This document shows, piece after piece, positions 1 to 6,706 of a stretch of DNA of 8,887 nucleotides. The notes beneath the pieces were generated by a model. It did no database searches, had not been told where the DNA came from, and saw nothing but the letters and a program-made list of their open reading frames with translations. The stretch is from Sphingobium sp. (GTDB taxonomy: Bacteria > Pseudomonadota > Alphaproteobacteria > Sphingomonadales > Sphingomonadaceae), in NCBI GenBank assembly GCA_030148625.1, contig JASBTC010000435.1, forward strand, positions 1-8,887, read 5' to 3'. Every line of letters begins with the position of its first letter. Position 1 is the stretch's first letter. The position numbers and the translations under genes are program-made.

Positions 1-2
1 TG

Positions 3-839
3 ACCCGCGCCGCCCAGGAACTGGGTGTTTCCGCGGGCGCGCTGAGCCAGCAGATCAAGGTGCTCGAAGGATTTCTGGGCGTTCAGCTGCTGGAGCGGAG
101 CGGGCGGGGCGTAGTGCCCACTTTCTGGGGCCAGAAATACCTGCCCGGCGTGGCGGAGGGGTTTGCCGCGCTGCGCCGCGCCCAGAAGATCGTGCAGCAG
201 CAGAAGCACGATACGGAGATACGGATCAGCGCCCCCGCGTCGATTTCGACGCGCTGGCTGGCCGGCCGGTTGTTCGAATGGTCCAGCCGTCACCCCAAGA
301 GCGCCTTTCAGCTCCGCGCGTCGGATGCCGAACCCGATCTCCAGTCGGGCGAGGCGGATTTTCGCGTAACCTATGGCGATCATGTCGTCGTCCACGCACA
401 TTATGCCGAACTGTTCGTGGATGCGGTGACGCCGGTCCTGAGTCCCCGGCTGGTCGCACATGCCCTGACCGAACCCGCGCAGCTTCTCGACTATCCGCTG
501 ATCGGCGTCGACTGGGGGCCGGAGATCGACGCGCCGCCGCCCGGCTGGACGGACTGGCTGACCCATAACGGCGTGACGGCGGCACCGAGCCGAGCCGCGC
601 TGACCTTTTCGCTCTCCAGCACTGCCGTCGATGCGGCCGTCAGTGGCAACGGGATCGCCCTGGCTCAGCTGTCGATGGTTGGAGAAGACCTGGCCACCGG
701 CCGGCTCGTCGCGCCCTTTCCCGACAGGACGCTTGCCATGCCCAAGCCCTATTATCTGGCCTGGGGCGCTTCGGCGCTGGCGAAGGCCGGATGCAAGGAG
801 ATGCAGCGCTGGCTGATGCGCAAGGGCCGGGCCGACTGA
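3..839 (+). CDS. LysR-family transcriptional regulator, GcvA-like (5' end outside window)
   Basis: This is a DNA-binding transcription regulator; the gene enters from the left edge, so its start is not visible. The frame is open from base 3 and gives 278 residues. The first 40 are the second half of a LysR helix-turn-helix (TRAAQELGVS..LSQQIKVLE, then LGVQLLERS). GcvA-like proteins are about 300 residues, so roughly 20-25 N-terminal residues are missing. The rest, from about residue 72, is the two-lobed effector-binding domain. GcvA-subgroup traits are the LPGVAEGFAAL stretch after the HTH, the PVLSPRL segment near residue 145 and the WTDWL motif near 182-186. The GTG at base 60 is internal to the HTH and is not the start. 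An exporter gene follows 84 bases downstream on the same strand and could be its target, though LysR regulators more often lie divergent from their targets. Family is confident; effector unknown. Confidence 0.93.
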   Translation, partial: TRAAQELGVSAGALSQQIKVLEGFLGVQLLERSGRGVVPTFWGQKYLPGVAEGFAALRRAQKIVQQQKHDTEIRISAPASISTRWLAGRLFEWSSRHPKSAFQLRASDAEPDLQSGEADFRVTYGDHVVVHAHYAELFVDAVTPVLSPRLVAHALTEPAQLLDYPLIGVDWGPEIDAPPPGWTDWLTHNGVTAAPSRAALTFSLSSTAVDAAVSGNGIALAQLSMVGEDLATGRLVAPFPDRTLAMPKPYYLAWGASALAKAGCKEMQRWLMRKGRAD

Positions 840-867
840 CCGAAAAGGTGCGCCGGGCGATCCGCCA

Positions 868-897
868 TTGCCTTGCCGCGATCGGGGTGCATATCAT
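868..897 (+). promoter_or_regulatory. Possible sigma70-type promoter for the LysE-type exporter gene
   Basis: TTGCCT at 868-873 matches four of six bases of the -35 consensus, and TATCAT at 892-897 matches five of six of the -10. The spacer is 18 bases. Transcription would start near base 904, leaving a leader of about 20 bases that holds the purine-rich ribosome binding site. If real, the exporter gene can be expressed separately from the LysR gene. This is pattern matching only, in GC-rich DNA from a group whose promoters vary. Confidence 0.35.
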
Positions 898-923
898 CGC
901 CCGCCGATGGGGAAGGGGATGAT

Positions 924-1553
924 ATGACGCTCGAGACATGGTGGCTGCTGGTCGCAACGGTTTTCCTGATGGCGGGTACGCCGGGGCCGAACATGCTCCA
1001 CGTCATGAGCCGCAGCGCCGAGTTCGGTGCGCGGCGCAGCCTTGCGGCGATGGCGGGATGCCTGATCGCGCTGCTTGCCATCCTCACCGCATCCGCGGCG
1101 GGGCTGACGGCGCTGCTGATGGCGATCCCCGGCGCGTTCGAGGTGCTGCGCTATCTGGGTGTCGCCTATCTCCTCTATATCGGGATCCAGGCGTGGCGGG
1201 CCGATGTGACGGCGGACGGCCCGCAAAGCGGGTTGGCGGAACGCCGAATGTCGGCTGCGAAACTGTTTCGCGGCGGGCTGGCGATCGGGTTGAGCAATCC
1301 CAAGATCCTGCTGCTCGTCACGGCCTTTCTGCCCCAGTTCATCGATCCGAAAGCACCGCAGGCGCCGCAGTTCGCGATCATCATCGCGACCTTGGCCGCG
1401 GCGGAGCTGTTCTGGTATGTCGTCTATGGCCTGGGCGGGCATTCGCTGTCGCACTATCTGAGCCGGCCTGCGATCAAGCGCGCCTTCAACCGGCTGACCG
1501 GTGGGCTGTTCATCGGCTTTGGTCTCGCGCTGCTGCGGACGCGCCCGGCCTGA
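924..1553 (+). CDS. LysE/RhtB-family amino-acid exporter
   Basis: This is a small inner-membrane transporter of the LysE superfamily, whose members export amino acids such as lysine, arginine, threonine or homoserine lactone by proton exchange. The 209-residue length is normal for the family. Family signatures are the N-terminal TPGPN motif (residues 19-23) followed by the Gly/Ala-rich helix FGARRSLAAMAG, then LGVAYLLYIGIQAWR (78-92) ending the third hydrophobic segment, then GLSNPK (122-127), and hydrophobic segments to the C-terminus. ATG 924 was chosen because AAGGGG (913-918) lies five bases upstream and the N-terminus matches family members; the frame extends upstream to 873 without support. 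It follows a LysR gene on the same strand and is convergent with the serine hydrolase gene ending at 1585, 31 bases away. The substrate cannot be read from the sequence. Confidence 0.93.
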   Translation: MTLETWWLLVATVFLMAGTPGPNMLHVMSRSAEFGARRSLAAMAGCLIALLAILTASAAGLTALLMAIPGAFEVLRYLGVAYLLYIGIQAWRADVTADGPQSGLAERRMSAAKLFRGGLAIGLSNPKILLLVTAFLPQFIDPKAPQAPQFAIIIATLAAAELFWYVVYGLGGHSLSHYLSRPAIKRAFNRLTGGLFIGFGLALLRTRPA

Positions 1554-1584
1554 GCCTATCCAGGCAGGGCGCGCGCGCTGATCG

Positions 1585-2724
1585 TCAGGGCGTCAGGCCC
1601 AATGCGATCCGTTCGATCCGCCTGGCGATCTCGCCCGCGCCGACCCCCTTGCCGATCGTGTTGGAGAGAACCACGACGGTCACCCGATCCTGCGGGAACT
1701 CCGCAAGGCTGGCGGAAAAACCGTCGATGCCACCGCCGTGATCGACCTTGCGATGTCCTTCGACGATCGAGGTCTCAAGGCCGAAGCCATAGTCGCTCGC
1801 GGTGCCATATTGCTTGAGGATGACCGGGCCGGTGCCTTGCCCGTTCGCCAACGTACCGGGAGCAATCATCGCGGTGAAGGTCGCGGGCTTCAGCACCTTT
1901 CCACCGAACAGCGCGGCGTTCCAGCGCGCCAGATCGCTTGCCGTCGATCGCATCGCGCCGGCACCGCGCGGCACGGTCATCGAAATGAATTCGGCATTCT
2001 TGAACTTGCCGGGGCCGTCGCCGTCATAACCGTGCGCCCGCCCGGGCACGATCTCGCTTTCGTCGTCGAGCGCGGTCTGCGTCATGCCGAGCGGCACGAA
2101 GAAGCGCCGCTTGAGCACGGCGGCCAGCTTTTCGCCCTCAACCTTCTCCACGATCGCGCCGAGCAGGAAATAGCCGGCATTGCTGTACGACCAGCTCGAT
2201 CCCGGCGCGAAGTCGCTGCCCTTGGGCCTTGCCCCGAGATAAGCGACCATCTCGTCGGTGGACCGGGGCAGGATTTTCACGGTCGTATCGGCGGGGTCGG
2301 GATAGTTGGACAGGCCGGAGGTGTGCTGCAGCAACTGACGGATCGTGATCCCGTCCGCGCCCGGAAAGGCGGGCAGATATTTCGCCAGCCGATCGTCGAT
2401 GGAAAGCCGGCCTTCCTCCTGCAACTTCAGGATGGCTGCAGCGGTGAACTGCTTGGTGACCGATCCGATGCGGAAGACCGAGCTGTTGGCGACGGGCGCC
2501 TGCTGTTCCAGATCGGCCTGGCCATATCCCTTCACCAGGACAGGCGCGCCGTCCTTGAAAACGGCGACCTGCAGCCCGGGGCTGACGCCCTCGGTTACCG
2601 CGGCCCGGGCAGCCCGGTCGATCGCCGCCGCCGTGGCCGTCATATCGGCGGCCGAGGACGGTGCGGCCATCGCCATGGCGGCGAGCATCGAGACGGCGGC
2701 AAAGCCGAATTTCGCAAACTTCAT
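1585..2724 (-). CDS. Serine hydrolase, beta-lactamase/DD-peptidase fold (short paralogue, third gene of operon)
   Basis: Predicted periplasmic active-site-serine hydrolase of 379 residues (Pfam Beta-lactamase type, class C/AmpC and DD-carboxypeptidase relatives). A Sec signal peptide covers residues 1 to about 25 (MKFAKFG, a hydrophobic Ala/Met run, then APSSAA). All three catalytic motifs are present: S88-V-T-K91 with the nucleophile and general base, Y180-S-N182, and H329-G-G331 in place of KTG. LLQHTSGL (131-138) is also typical. ATG 2724 has AAGGA six bases upstream. The gene starts 67 bases after the stop of the larger hydrolase and is probably co-transcribed with it. The two are clearly related in the catalytic domain but diverged, and this one lacks the C-terminal tail. 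Family members include DD-peptidases, D-aminopeptidases, esterases and beta-lactamases; the exact reaction here is unknown, and true resistance-type beta-lactamase activity is unlikely from context. Confidence 0.92.
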   Translation of the reverse strand: MKFAKFGFAAVSMLAAMAMAAPSSAADMTATAAAIDRAARAAVTEGVSPGLQVAVFKDGAPVLVKGYGQADLEQQAPVANSSVFRIGSVTKQFTAAAILKLQEEGRLSIDDRLAKYLPAFPGADGITIRQLLQHTSGLSNYPDPADTTVKILPRSTDEMVAYLGARPKGSDFAPGSSWSYSNAGYFLLGAIVEKVEGEKLAAVLKRRFFVPLGMTQTALDDESEIVPGRAHGYDGDGPGKFKNAEFISMTVPRGAGAMRSTASDLARWNAALFGGKVLKPATFTAMIAPGTLANGQGTGPVILKQYGTASDYGFGLETSIVEGHRKVDHGGGIDGFSASLAEFPQDRVTVVVLSNTIGKGVGAGEIARRIERIALGLTP

Positions 2725-2791
2725 CGTTTTTCCTTGAGTTACCGGCTTTTACGAAAATCGTTTCAGCGTTCCATGCCGACCTGGCCTGTCC

Positions 2792-4180
2792 CTATTGGAT
2801 CATGAAGTGCGTCACCTGGTTGCCCGGCGCGACGCCGTAGCGAACCTTGGCGGTGCGCCCGGCAAAGGTCGCGGTATAGCTATAGTCGACATCGTCGCCT
2901 TTCTCGGCGCGCTCGGTCAGATCCAGCGACTTCAGCGCGCCGGCGTTCGCCAGCAGGGCTTTCATGCTCTCATTGTGCATGGGCACATATTCGGCCGGAA
3001 ACAGCGGCACATCGGCCGGGGTCAGGCTGCCGGCGCGCGCGGTTTCGATCAGGGCGGTGACGCGACGCGCGATCGCGGGCTCGGGCGCGGGCCTGGGTGC
3101 CGGGGCGGTGAGCTTCGCATCCCAAAGTGCTGCGATGCCGTCGTTGAACTTGTCGGGTTCGGTTGCACCCGAATTGGTCAGCACGATGATCGCCAGCTCG
3201 TCGCCGAGATAGCGCGAATAATAGGTCTTGAAGCCCTGCCAGGACCCGCCATGGTAATAATGTGGCGCGCCGCCGGCCTGCGCGATGCTCCAGCCGAAGC
3301 CATAGGGATAGGGCTTGCCGCTGTTGAGCTTCGCCGGCGTCCAGATCTGTTTCCAGCCGGCCGCGCTCAGCACCTTGCCCTGCTCGACGCCGCGGTTCCA
3401 GGCGATCATGTCCTTGATCGACAGATAGAGCGCGCCGTCCCCTGTGGGGTTCAGATTGGCGTAGCTGAAGTCCTGGTTCTTCACCACGCCGTCGACGAGC
3501 TTGTAGCCGGCGGCTCGGTTCTTCACGACGTCGCTGTCGTTGAGTTCACGCGCGGTGGCCATGCCCAACGGCCCGAATATGTCGGTCGCGAGTATGTCGA
3601 GATAGCTGCGGCCGGTGGCCTTTTTCACCAATATGCCGAGCAGGGCATAGCCGGTGTTGCTGTAGCTCCAGCGTGCGCCGGGGGCGAAATCGAGCGGCTT
3701 GGCATAGGCCTGCTTGATATAGGTCTCGTCGCTGAAATCCTTGCCGGCGTAGAACGCCCCGCCGAGATTGGCGACGCCCGATGTATGGGTCAACAACTGG
3801 TGGACGGTCATGCTGCGCCAGCTGACCGGCGCGTCGGGCAGATATTTCGAGACCGGGTCGTCGAGCCCCATCCTGCCCTGCTCGACCTGCCGCATCACCG
3901 CGACCGCAGTGAACATCTTGCCCACCGAACCGGACTGGAACAGCGTGTCGGTGCTGACGGGCACGTCGAACTCCAGCGTGGCGCGGCCATAGCCCTTCGC
4001 CATCACGACCTGGCCCTTATAGACCACGGCCACGGCGGCGCCGGGAACCTGCTCGGCCTTCATCTCGCTTTCCACGAAGCGATCCACATTCCTGCGGAAT
4101 TCGTCGGGGTTCGGGGCCGCCATGAGGGCCGGGACGGAGACCGCCATGGTGGCTGCGGCGCACAGAATCATTTTCAGCAT
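2792..4180 (-). CDS. Serine hydrolase, beta-lactamase/DD-peptidase fold, with C-terminal tail (second gene of operon)
   Basis: Predicted periplasmic serine hydrolase of 462 residues. Residues 1 to about 21 are a signal peptide (MLKMILCAAATMAVSVPALM, then AA); its Cys7 is not in a lipobox. The catalytic domain runs to about residue 355 and keeps S85-V-G-K88, Y173-S-N175 and H310-G-G312, plus LLTHTSGV (129-136). A Pro-Ala linker (APAPRPAPEP, 360-369) then leads to a roughly 95-residue tail ending in alternating, strand-like sequence (VDYSYTATFAGRTAKVRYGV), resembling the small beta domains on some class C-like hydrolases. ATG 4180 was chosen because AAGGAGAG sits just upstream; the frame extends to 4246, but the extra 22 residues would spoil the signal peptide. 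It begins 89 bases after the receptor stop, across two stem-loops. Hydrolysis of a peptide, ester or amide that enters through the receptor is inferred; the substrate is unknown. Confidence 0.92.
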   Translation of the reverse strand: MLKMILCAAATMAVSVPALMAAPNPDEFRRNVDRFVESEMKAEQVPGAAVAVVYKGQVVMAKGYGRATLEFDVPVSTDTLFQSGSVGKMFTAVAVMRQVEQGRMGLDDPVSKYLPDAPVSWRSMTVHQLLTHTSGVANLGGAFYAGKDFSDETYIKQAYAKPLDFAPGARWSYSNTGYALLGILVKKATGRSYLDILATDIFGPLGMATARELNDSDVVKNRAAGYKLVDGVVKNQDFSYANLNPTGDGALYLSIKDMIAWNRGVEQGKVLSAAGWKQIWTPAKLNSGKPYPYGFGWSIAQAGGAPHYYHGGSWQGFKTYYSRYLGDELAIIVLTNSGATEPDKFNDGIAALWDAKLTAPAPRPAPEPAIARRVTALIETARAGSLTPADVPLFPAEYVPMHNESMKALLANAGALKSLDLTERAEKGDDVDYSYTATFAGRTAKVRYGVAPGNQVTHFMIQ

Positions 4181-4184
4181 TTCA

Positions 4185-4192
4185 CTCTCCTT
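4185..4192 (-). promoter_or_regulatory. Ribosome binding site of the larger serine hydrolase
   Basis: Read on the minus strand, AAGGAGAG ends four bases before ATG 4180, with the AGGAG core six bases away. This near-consensus site fixes the start at 4180 rather than the upstream in-frame codon at 4246. A predicted hairpin (4192-4218) ends exactly where this site begins. Confidence 0.75.
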
Positions 4193-4218
4193 GCCGCAGG
4201 CCCATCGGGGCCTTGGCA
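4192..4218 (-). repeat. Stem-loop directly upstream of the hydrolase ribosome binding site
   Basis: Plus-strand reading: TGCC (4192-4195), two unpaired bases, AGGCCC (4198-4203), a four-base loop ATCG, GGGCCT (4208-4213), one unpaired base, GGCA (4215-4218). This gives ten base pairs with a small internal loop, mostly G-C. In the transcript, which runs right to left, it lies between the receptor stop and the second gene. No T-run follows, so it is not a standard intrinsic terminator; an mRNA processing or stability element, or a partial attenuator, is more plausible. Confidence 0.55.
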
Positions 4219-4237
4219 GTTCATATTTTGAGCAGAT

Positions 4238-4254
4238 GGGCGACAACCTCGCCC
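4238..4254 (-). repeat. Stem-loop just downstream of the receptor stop codon
   Basis: GGGCGA (4238-4243) and TCGCCC (4249-4254) are perfectly complementary around a five-base loop. It lies 16 bases after the receptor stop in transcript order and is the first of two hairpins between the receptor and hydrolase genes. No U-tract follows, so complete termination here is not expected. Confidence 0.5.
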
Positions 4255-4269
4255 TTGATGGGCCCGATT

Positions 4270-6528
4270 CTAGAAACGCATATCGAGCGCGATCCCCATG
4301 GTGCGCGGATTCATGAATATGCCGCGGCCCTGGCCGCCATCCGATATGAAAGTCCGGTCGTTGGCGAGGTTGCGGACATAGCCGCGCAGCGTCCAGCGAT
4401 CGTTGGAGACGGCGGCATTGAGGTCGACCACGGCATAGCCGTCGAGCCGCAATGCACGCGGATCGTGGACGAAGCGCGTCGAGGTGTGGCTTGCCCAGCG
4501 GACGCCGCCGCCCAGGCTGAAATTCCAGTCGCCCGACAGGGGCACCTCGTAATTCGCCAGAACCGAGCCTGACCAGGCCGGGCTGGTCGGCGTACGGTCC
4601 CCCGCCTCGGCACCGATCGACGGCAGATCCTGACGCACCTTCAACCCGTAATAGGCCGCGGTCGTGGTGAGCGTCAGGCCCTTGACCGGACGCAGCGTGC
4701 CGGTGAATTCGGTGCCGAGGCCGTTCGCCTTGCCGCCATTGATCTGATAGCCGAATTCGAACGCATCGGGTGTGAAGTCCAGGATGAAGAAATCCTTCCA
4801 GTCGAGATAATAGACCGTCAGGTCGATGCTCGCCCGGTCGTCGAGGAAGTCGGCGCGGATGCCCCCTTCATAGCTGACCAGGCTGTCGGGATCGTAGCTC
4901 TTCTGCGCGCCGGGCCAGGTATAGTTGATGCCGCCGGCGCGGAAGCCGCTGGCCGCGCGCGCGAACATCATCAGATCGTCATTGGCGATATAACGCGTCG
5001 TGAGCGACCAGGTGGTCGCCTTGTACTTGGTCTTGATGTCGTCGAAATAGGGGATGGTCTGGCTTCCCGATAGAAAGCTTCCGACGGCCTCCTCATGGAA
5101 ATCATCGGTGATCCGCGAATGCCGGATGCCGCCGGAGACTTCCCATTTGTCAGTGATCTTGAACGTCGCGTTGGCGAAAGCGGACAGGTCGGTATAACGT
5201 GATTTGACGGCGTCCCGATAGACTTCGAGCAGATCGGTGAAGACGGTGCCATTGGCGCGATAGGGCACATAGGACTGGACGGTATCGGTGTCCTCGACGC
5301 TGTAATAACCGCCGATCTGCCAGGTGAACCGCTGATCCTGTGCCGAGGCGAGGCGCACTTCCTGGCTGAATTTCTTGTTCGCGGTCGGCCCTTCGGCCCG
5401 CCCCAGGCCATCGGTCACCGCGCCACCGGTCAGCATGTCGATCCAGCCGGTCATGAGGCTGCTGGCGTCGGCGTTCAGGACATTGAGGTTGCGCGAATAG
5501 CCGGTGACCGAGGTCAGGTTGACGGGGCCGAAATCATAGCGCGCGGTTGCCGACAGCAGGTCGAATTTCTGGCGGGTCGGTTCGGGAAGCCGGAAATCAT
5601 AGTCGTCCTTGCCGTAGAGCGGCTGCGTCGTACCCGGCGCCAGCCGCGTATAGGCACGCCCGTCGCCATTGAATTCGCTGTGCAGCCATTGGGCGTCGAT
5701 CGAGAAAGCTTCGCTTGGCGCCAGGCGTAGCGCAACGCGCACGCCGCGCTGCTCGGTCTCGTTCGTTCCTTTCCGACCGCTCACGGGATTGGTCACGAAA
5801 CCCGGATTCTTCTGATAAAAGCCGCTGACGCGCACGCCGAGCACGCCCGGCGCGATCGGCACATTGACCATGGCGCGGGCGCCGCCGCCCAGGCCGTCGC
5901 CGCCCGTGACCGCGATACCCTCCACGCCTGCCGCGCCGGAGAAATCGTCCACATCGGCAGTGCGCGTGACATACTTGACGAGGCCGCCGATCGTGCTGTC
6001 GCCGTATAGCGTGCCCTGCGGCCCGCGCAGCACTTCCACCCGCTCCAGATCATAGGGGAACAGATCGATCGGCTTGTAGCCGCTGCCGCCCCAGGTGCCG
6101 TGCGTGGTGGTCGGCACTTCGTCGATATAGATCGCGGTCGAGGCGGTCGGGCTGAGCGCCGTCGTCACGCCGCGCAGGTTGATCTCGCCCTGTCCGGCGA
6201 TGCCGCTTGCCGAAAAGGCCATGCCGGGGATGTAGCCGGCATAATCCGAAAAGCGGCTGGCGCCCTGGGTCGTGAGCTGGTCGCCGGTCACGGCGCTGAT
6301 CGAGATCGGCACCTCGCGCAGTTTTTCCTCGCGCTTCTGCGCGGTGACGATGATGTCGTCGGCATTTTCGCCATAGTCGCCGCCGCCTTGCTGTGCCGCG
6401 CCCTGGCCGGTCTGTGCCGCAGCGCCCGCCGAACAGGCAAGCGCGACCGCCAGAGCCAGGCCGCTGCCGGCGCGCGCCAAAGGCGTTCTCCCGAGTTTCG
6501 GATTCATTCTCATCATGCCTGCCCCCAT
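4270..6528 (-). CDS. TonB-dependent outer-membrane receptor (first gene of operon)
   Basis: Outer-membrane beta-barrel that imports a ligand using energy from TonB-ExbBD. From ATG 6528 it has 752 residues, normal for the family. In order: a signal peptide with a long N-region and hydrophobic core (ALAVALACSAGAAA, ending near residue 38); a low-complexity Gln/Gly linker; a TonB box-like DDIIVTAQ (57-64); the plug domain with IDEV near 135 and the hallmark RGPQGTLYG (168-176); then the barrel from about residue 200, ending in the outer-membrane C-terminal signal with a final phenylalanine (ALDMRF). The start is uncertain: GTG 6537 and ATGs at 6528, 6516, 6513 and 6507 are all in frame. ATG 6528 was chosen for GGA four bases upstream and a sensible leader of about 33 bases from the predicted promoter. 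The ligand is unknown; pairing with two periplasmic hydrolases suggests an organic, peptide-like substrate rather than a plain iron siderophore. Confidence 0.95.
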   Translation of the reverse strand: MGAGMMRMNPKLGRTPLARAGSGLALAVALACSAGAAAQTGQGAAQQGGGDYGENADDIIVTAQKREEKLREVPISISAVTGDQLTTQGASRFSDYAGYIPGMAFSASGIAGQGEINLRGVTTALSPTASTAIYIDEVPTTTHGTWGGSGYKPIDLFPYDLERVEVLRGPQGTLYGDSTIGGLVKYVTRTADVDDFSGAAGVEGIAVTGGDGLGGGARAMVNVPIAPGVLGVRVSGFYQKNPGFVTNPVSGRKGTNETEQRGVRVALRLAPSEAFSIDAQWLHSEFNGDGRAYTRLAPGTTQPLYGKDDYDFRLPEPTRQKFDLLSATARYDFGPVNLTSVTGYSRNLNVLNADASSLMTGWIDMLTGGAVTDGLGRAEGPTANKKFSQEVRLASAQDQRFTWQIGGYYSVEDTDTVQSYVPYRANGTVFTDLLEVYRDAVKSRYTDLSAFANATFKITDKWEVSGGIRHSRITDDFHEEAVGSFLSGSQTIPYFDDIKTKYKATTWSLTTRYIANDDLMMFARAASGFRAGGINYTWPGAQKSYDPDSLVSYEGGIRADFLDDRASIDLTVYYLDWKDFFILDFTPDAFEFGYQINGGKANGLGTEFTGTLRPVKGLTLTTTAAYYGLKVRQDLPSIGAEAGDRTPTSPAWSGSVLANYEVPLSGDWNFSLGGGVRWASHTSTRFVHDPRALRLDGYAVVDLNAAVSNDRWTLRGYVRNLANDRTFISDGGQGRGIFMNPRTMGIALDMRF

Positions 6529-6567
6529 TTGATCCACTGAGTCGCTCGCGCTCCGCCTGCTGCCTTT

Positions 6568-6581
6568 AATTCGTCAGAATT
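6568..6581. promoter_or_regulatory. Inverted repeat, candidate regulator operator
   Basis: AATTC (6568-6572), four-base spacer GTCA, GAATT (6577-6581): a perfect five-base-pair dyad. It overlaps the -10 and the downstream part of the spacer of the predicted receptor promoter, where a bound repressor would block RNA polymerase. The divergent RpiR regulator is the obvious candidate to bind. The arms are short, so chance occurrence in a locally AT-rich stretch is possible. Confidence 0.4.
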
Positions 6582-6596
6582 CTGTCTTAGTGTCAA
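6568..6596 (-). promoter_or_regulatory. Predicted promoter of the receptor-hydrolase operon
   Basis: Read on the minus strand, a perfect -35 hexamer TTGACA lies at 6596-6591. With a 17-base spacer the -10 window is CGAATT (6573-6568), a poor match; ACGAAT one base closer matches three of six. Transcription would begin near 6561, about 33 bases before ATG 6528. A perfect -35 with a weak -10 fits a regulated promoter. The position is well placed, but the -10 is uncertain. Confidence 0.45.
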
Positions 6597-6691
6597 TACA
6601 TGTGATTTTTATAACCATTGCCAAAGGAGAGCGGAGGTCGTGCTGGCATGGACGGAATTGCTATTCTAAACATCGCAACCACATGGAATCT

Positions 6692-6699
6692 GAGGAGAG
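6692..6699 (+). promoter_or_regulatory. Ribosome binding site that sets the RpiR regulator start
   Basis: GAGGAGAG ends seven bases before GTG 6707, near-ideal spacing. The alternative ATG 6683 lies upstream of this site and has no Shine-Dalgarno sequence of its own, and the far upstream GTG 6590 would add 39 residues unlike the family. GTG 6707 is therefore preferred. Confidence 0.7.
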
Positions 6700-6706
6700 A
6701 GCATCC

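Larger units (their letters stand above)
6529..6706. promoter_or_regulatory. Divergent control region between receptor operon and RpiR regulator
   Basis: This 178-base region is the only sizeable non-coding stretch and is locally AT-richer around 6565-6620. It should hold promoters for both directions. The minus-strand promoter is listed separately. For the plus strand the best -10 candidate is TATAAC (6610-6615, five of six matches), but no good -35 stands at the right distance upstream. A second possible -10 is TATTCT (6662-6667), also without a clear -35. A purine-rich AAAGGAGAG (6623-6631) followed by GGAGG (6633-6637) looks like a ribosome binding site but has no RpiR-frame start next to it. 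Confidence 0.6.

Noticed and set aside
1549..1565. Weak dyads (GCCT..AGGC and CCTG..CAGG) between the convergent exporter and hydrolase genes
   Set aside because: Only four base pairs each and no T-run on either strand, so a terminator call is not justified.
2751..2761. Inverted repeat ACGA-AAA-TCGT between the two hydrolase genes
   Set aside because: Four-base arms in a short gap, with no promoter elements around it; too weak to call an operator or terminator.
1585..4180. Reading the two serine hydrolases as antibiotic-resistance beta-lactamases
   Set aside because: They have the shared S-x-x-K, Y-S-N and H-G-G motifs of the broad fold, but HGG rather than KTG and linkage to an outer-membrane receptor favour a peptide or ester hydrolase role.
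1738..4231. Long plus-strand open frames (355 codons at 1738-2805 and 478 codons at 2795-4231) antisense to the two hydrolase genes
   Set aside because: They exactly oppose genes with signal peptides and complete catalytic motifs. Their translations are Arg/Gly/Ala/His-rich with no recognisable domain, as expected from complementary-strand frames in GC-rich coding DNA.
6598..6603. ACATGT palindrome in the divergent control region
   Set aside because: A six-base palindrome whose flanks do not extend the symmetry; expected by chance.
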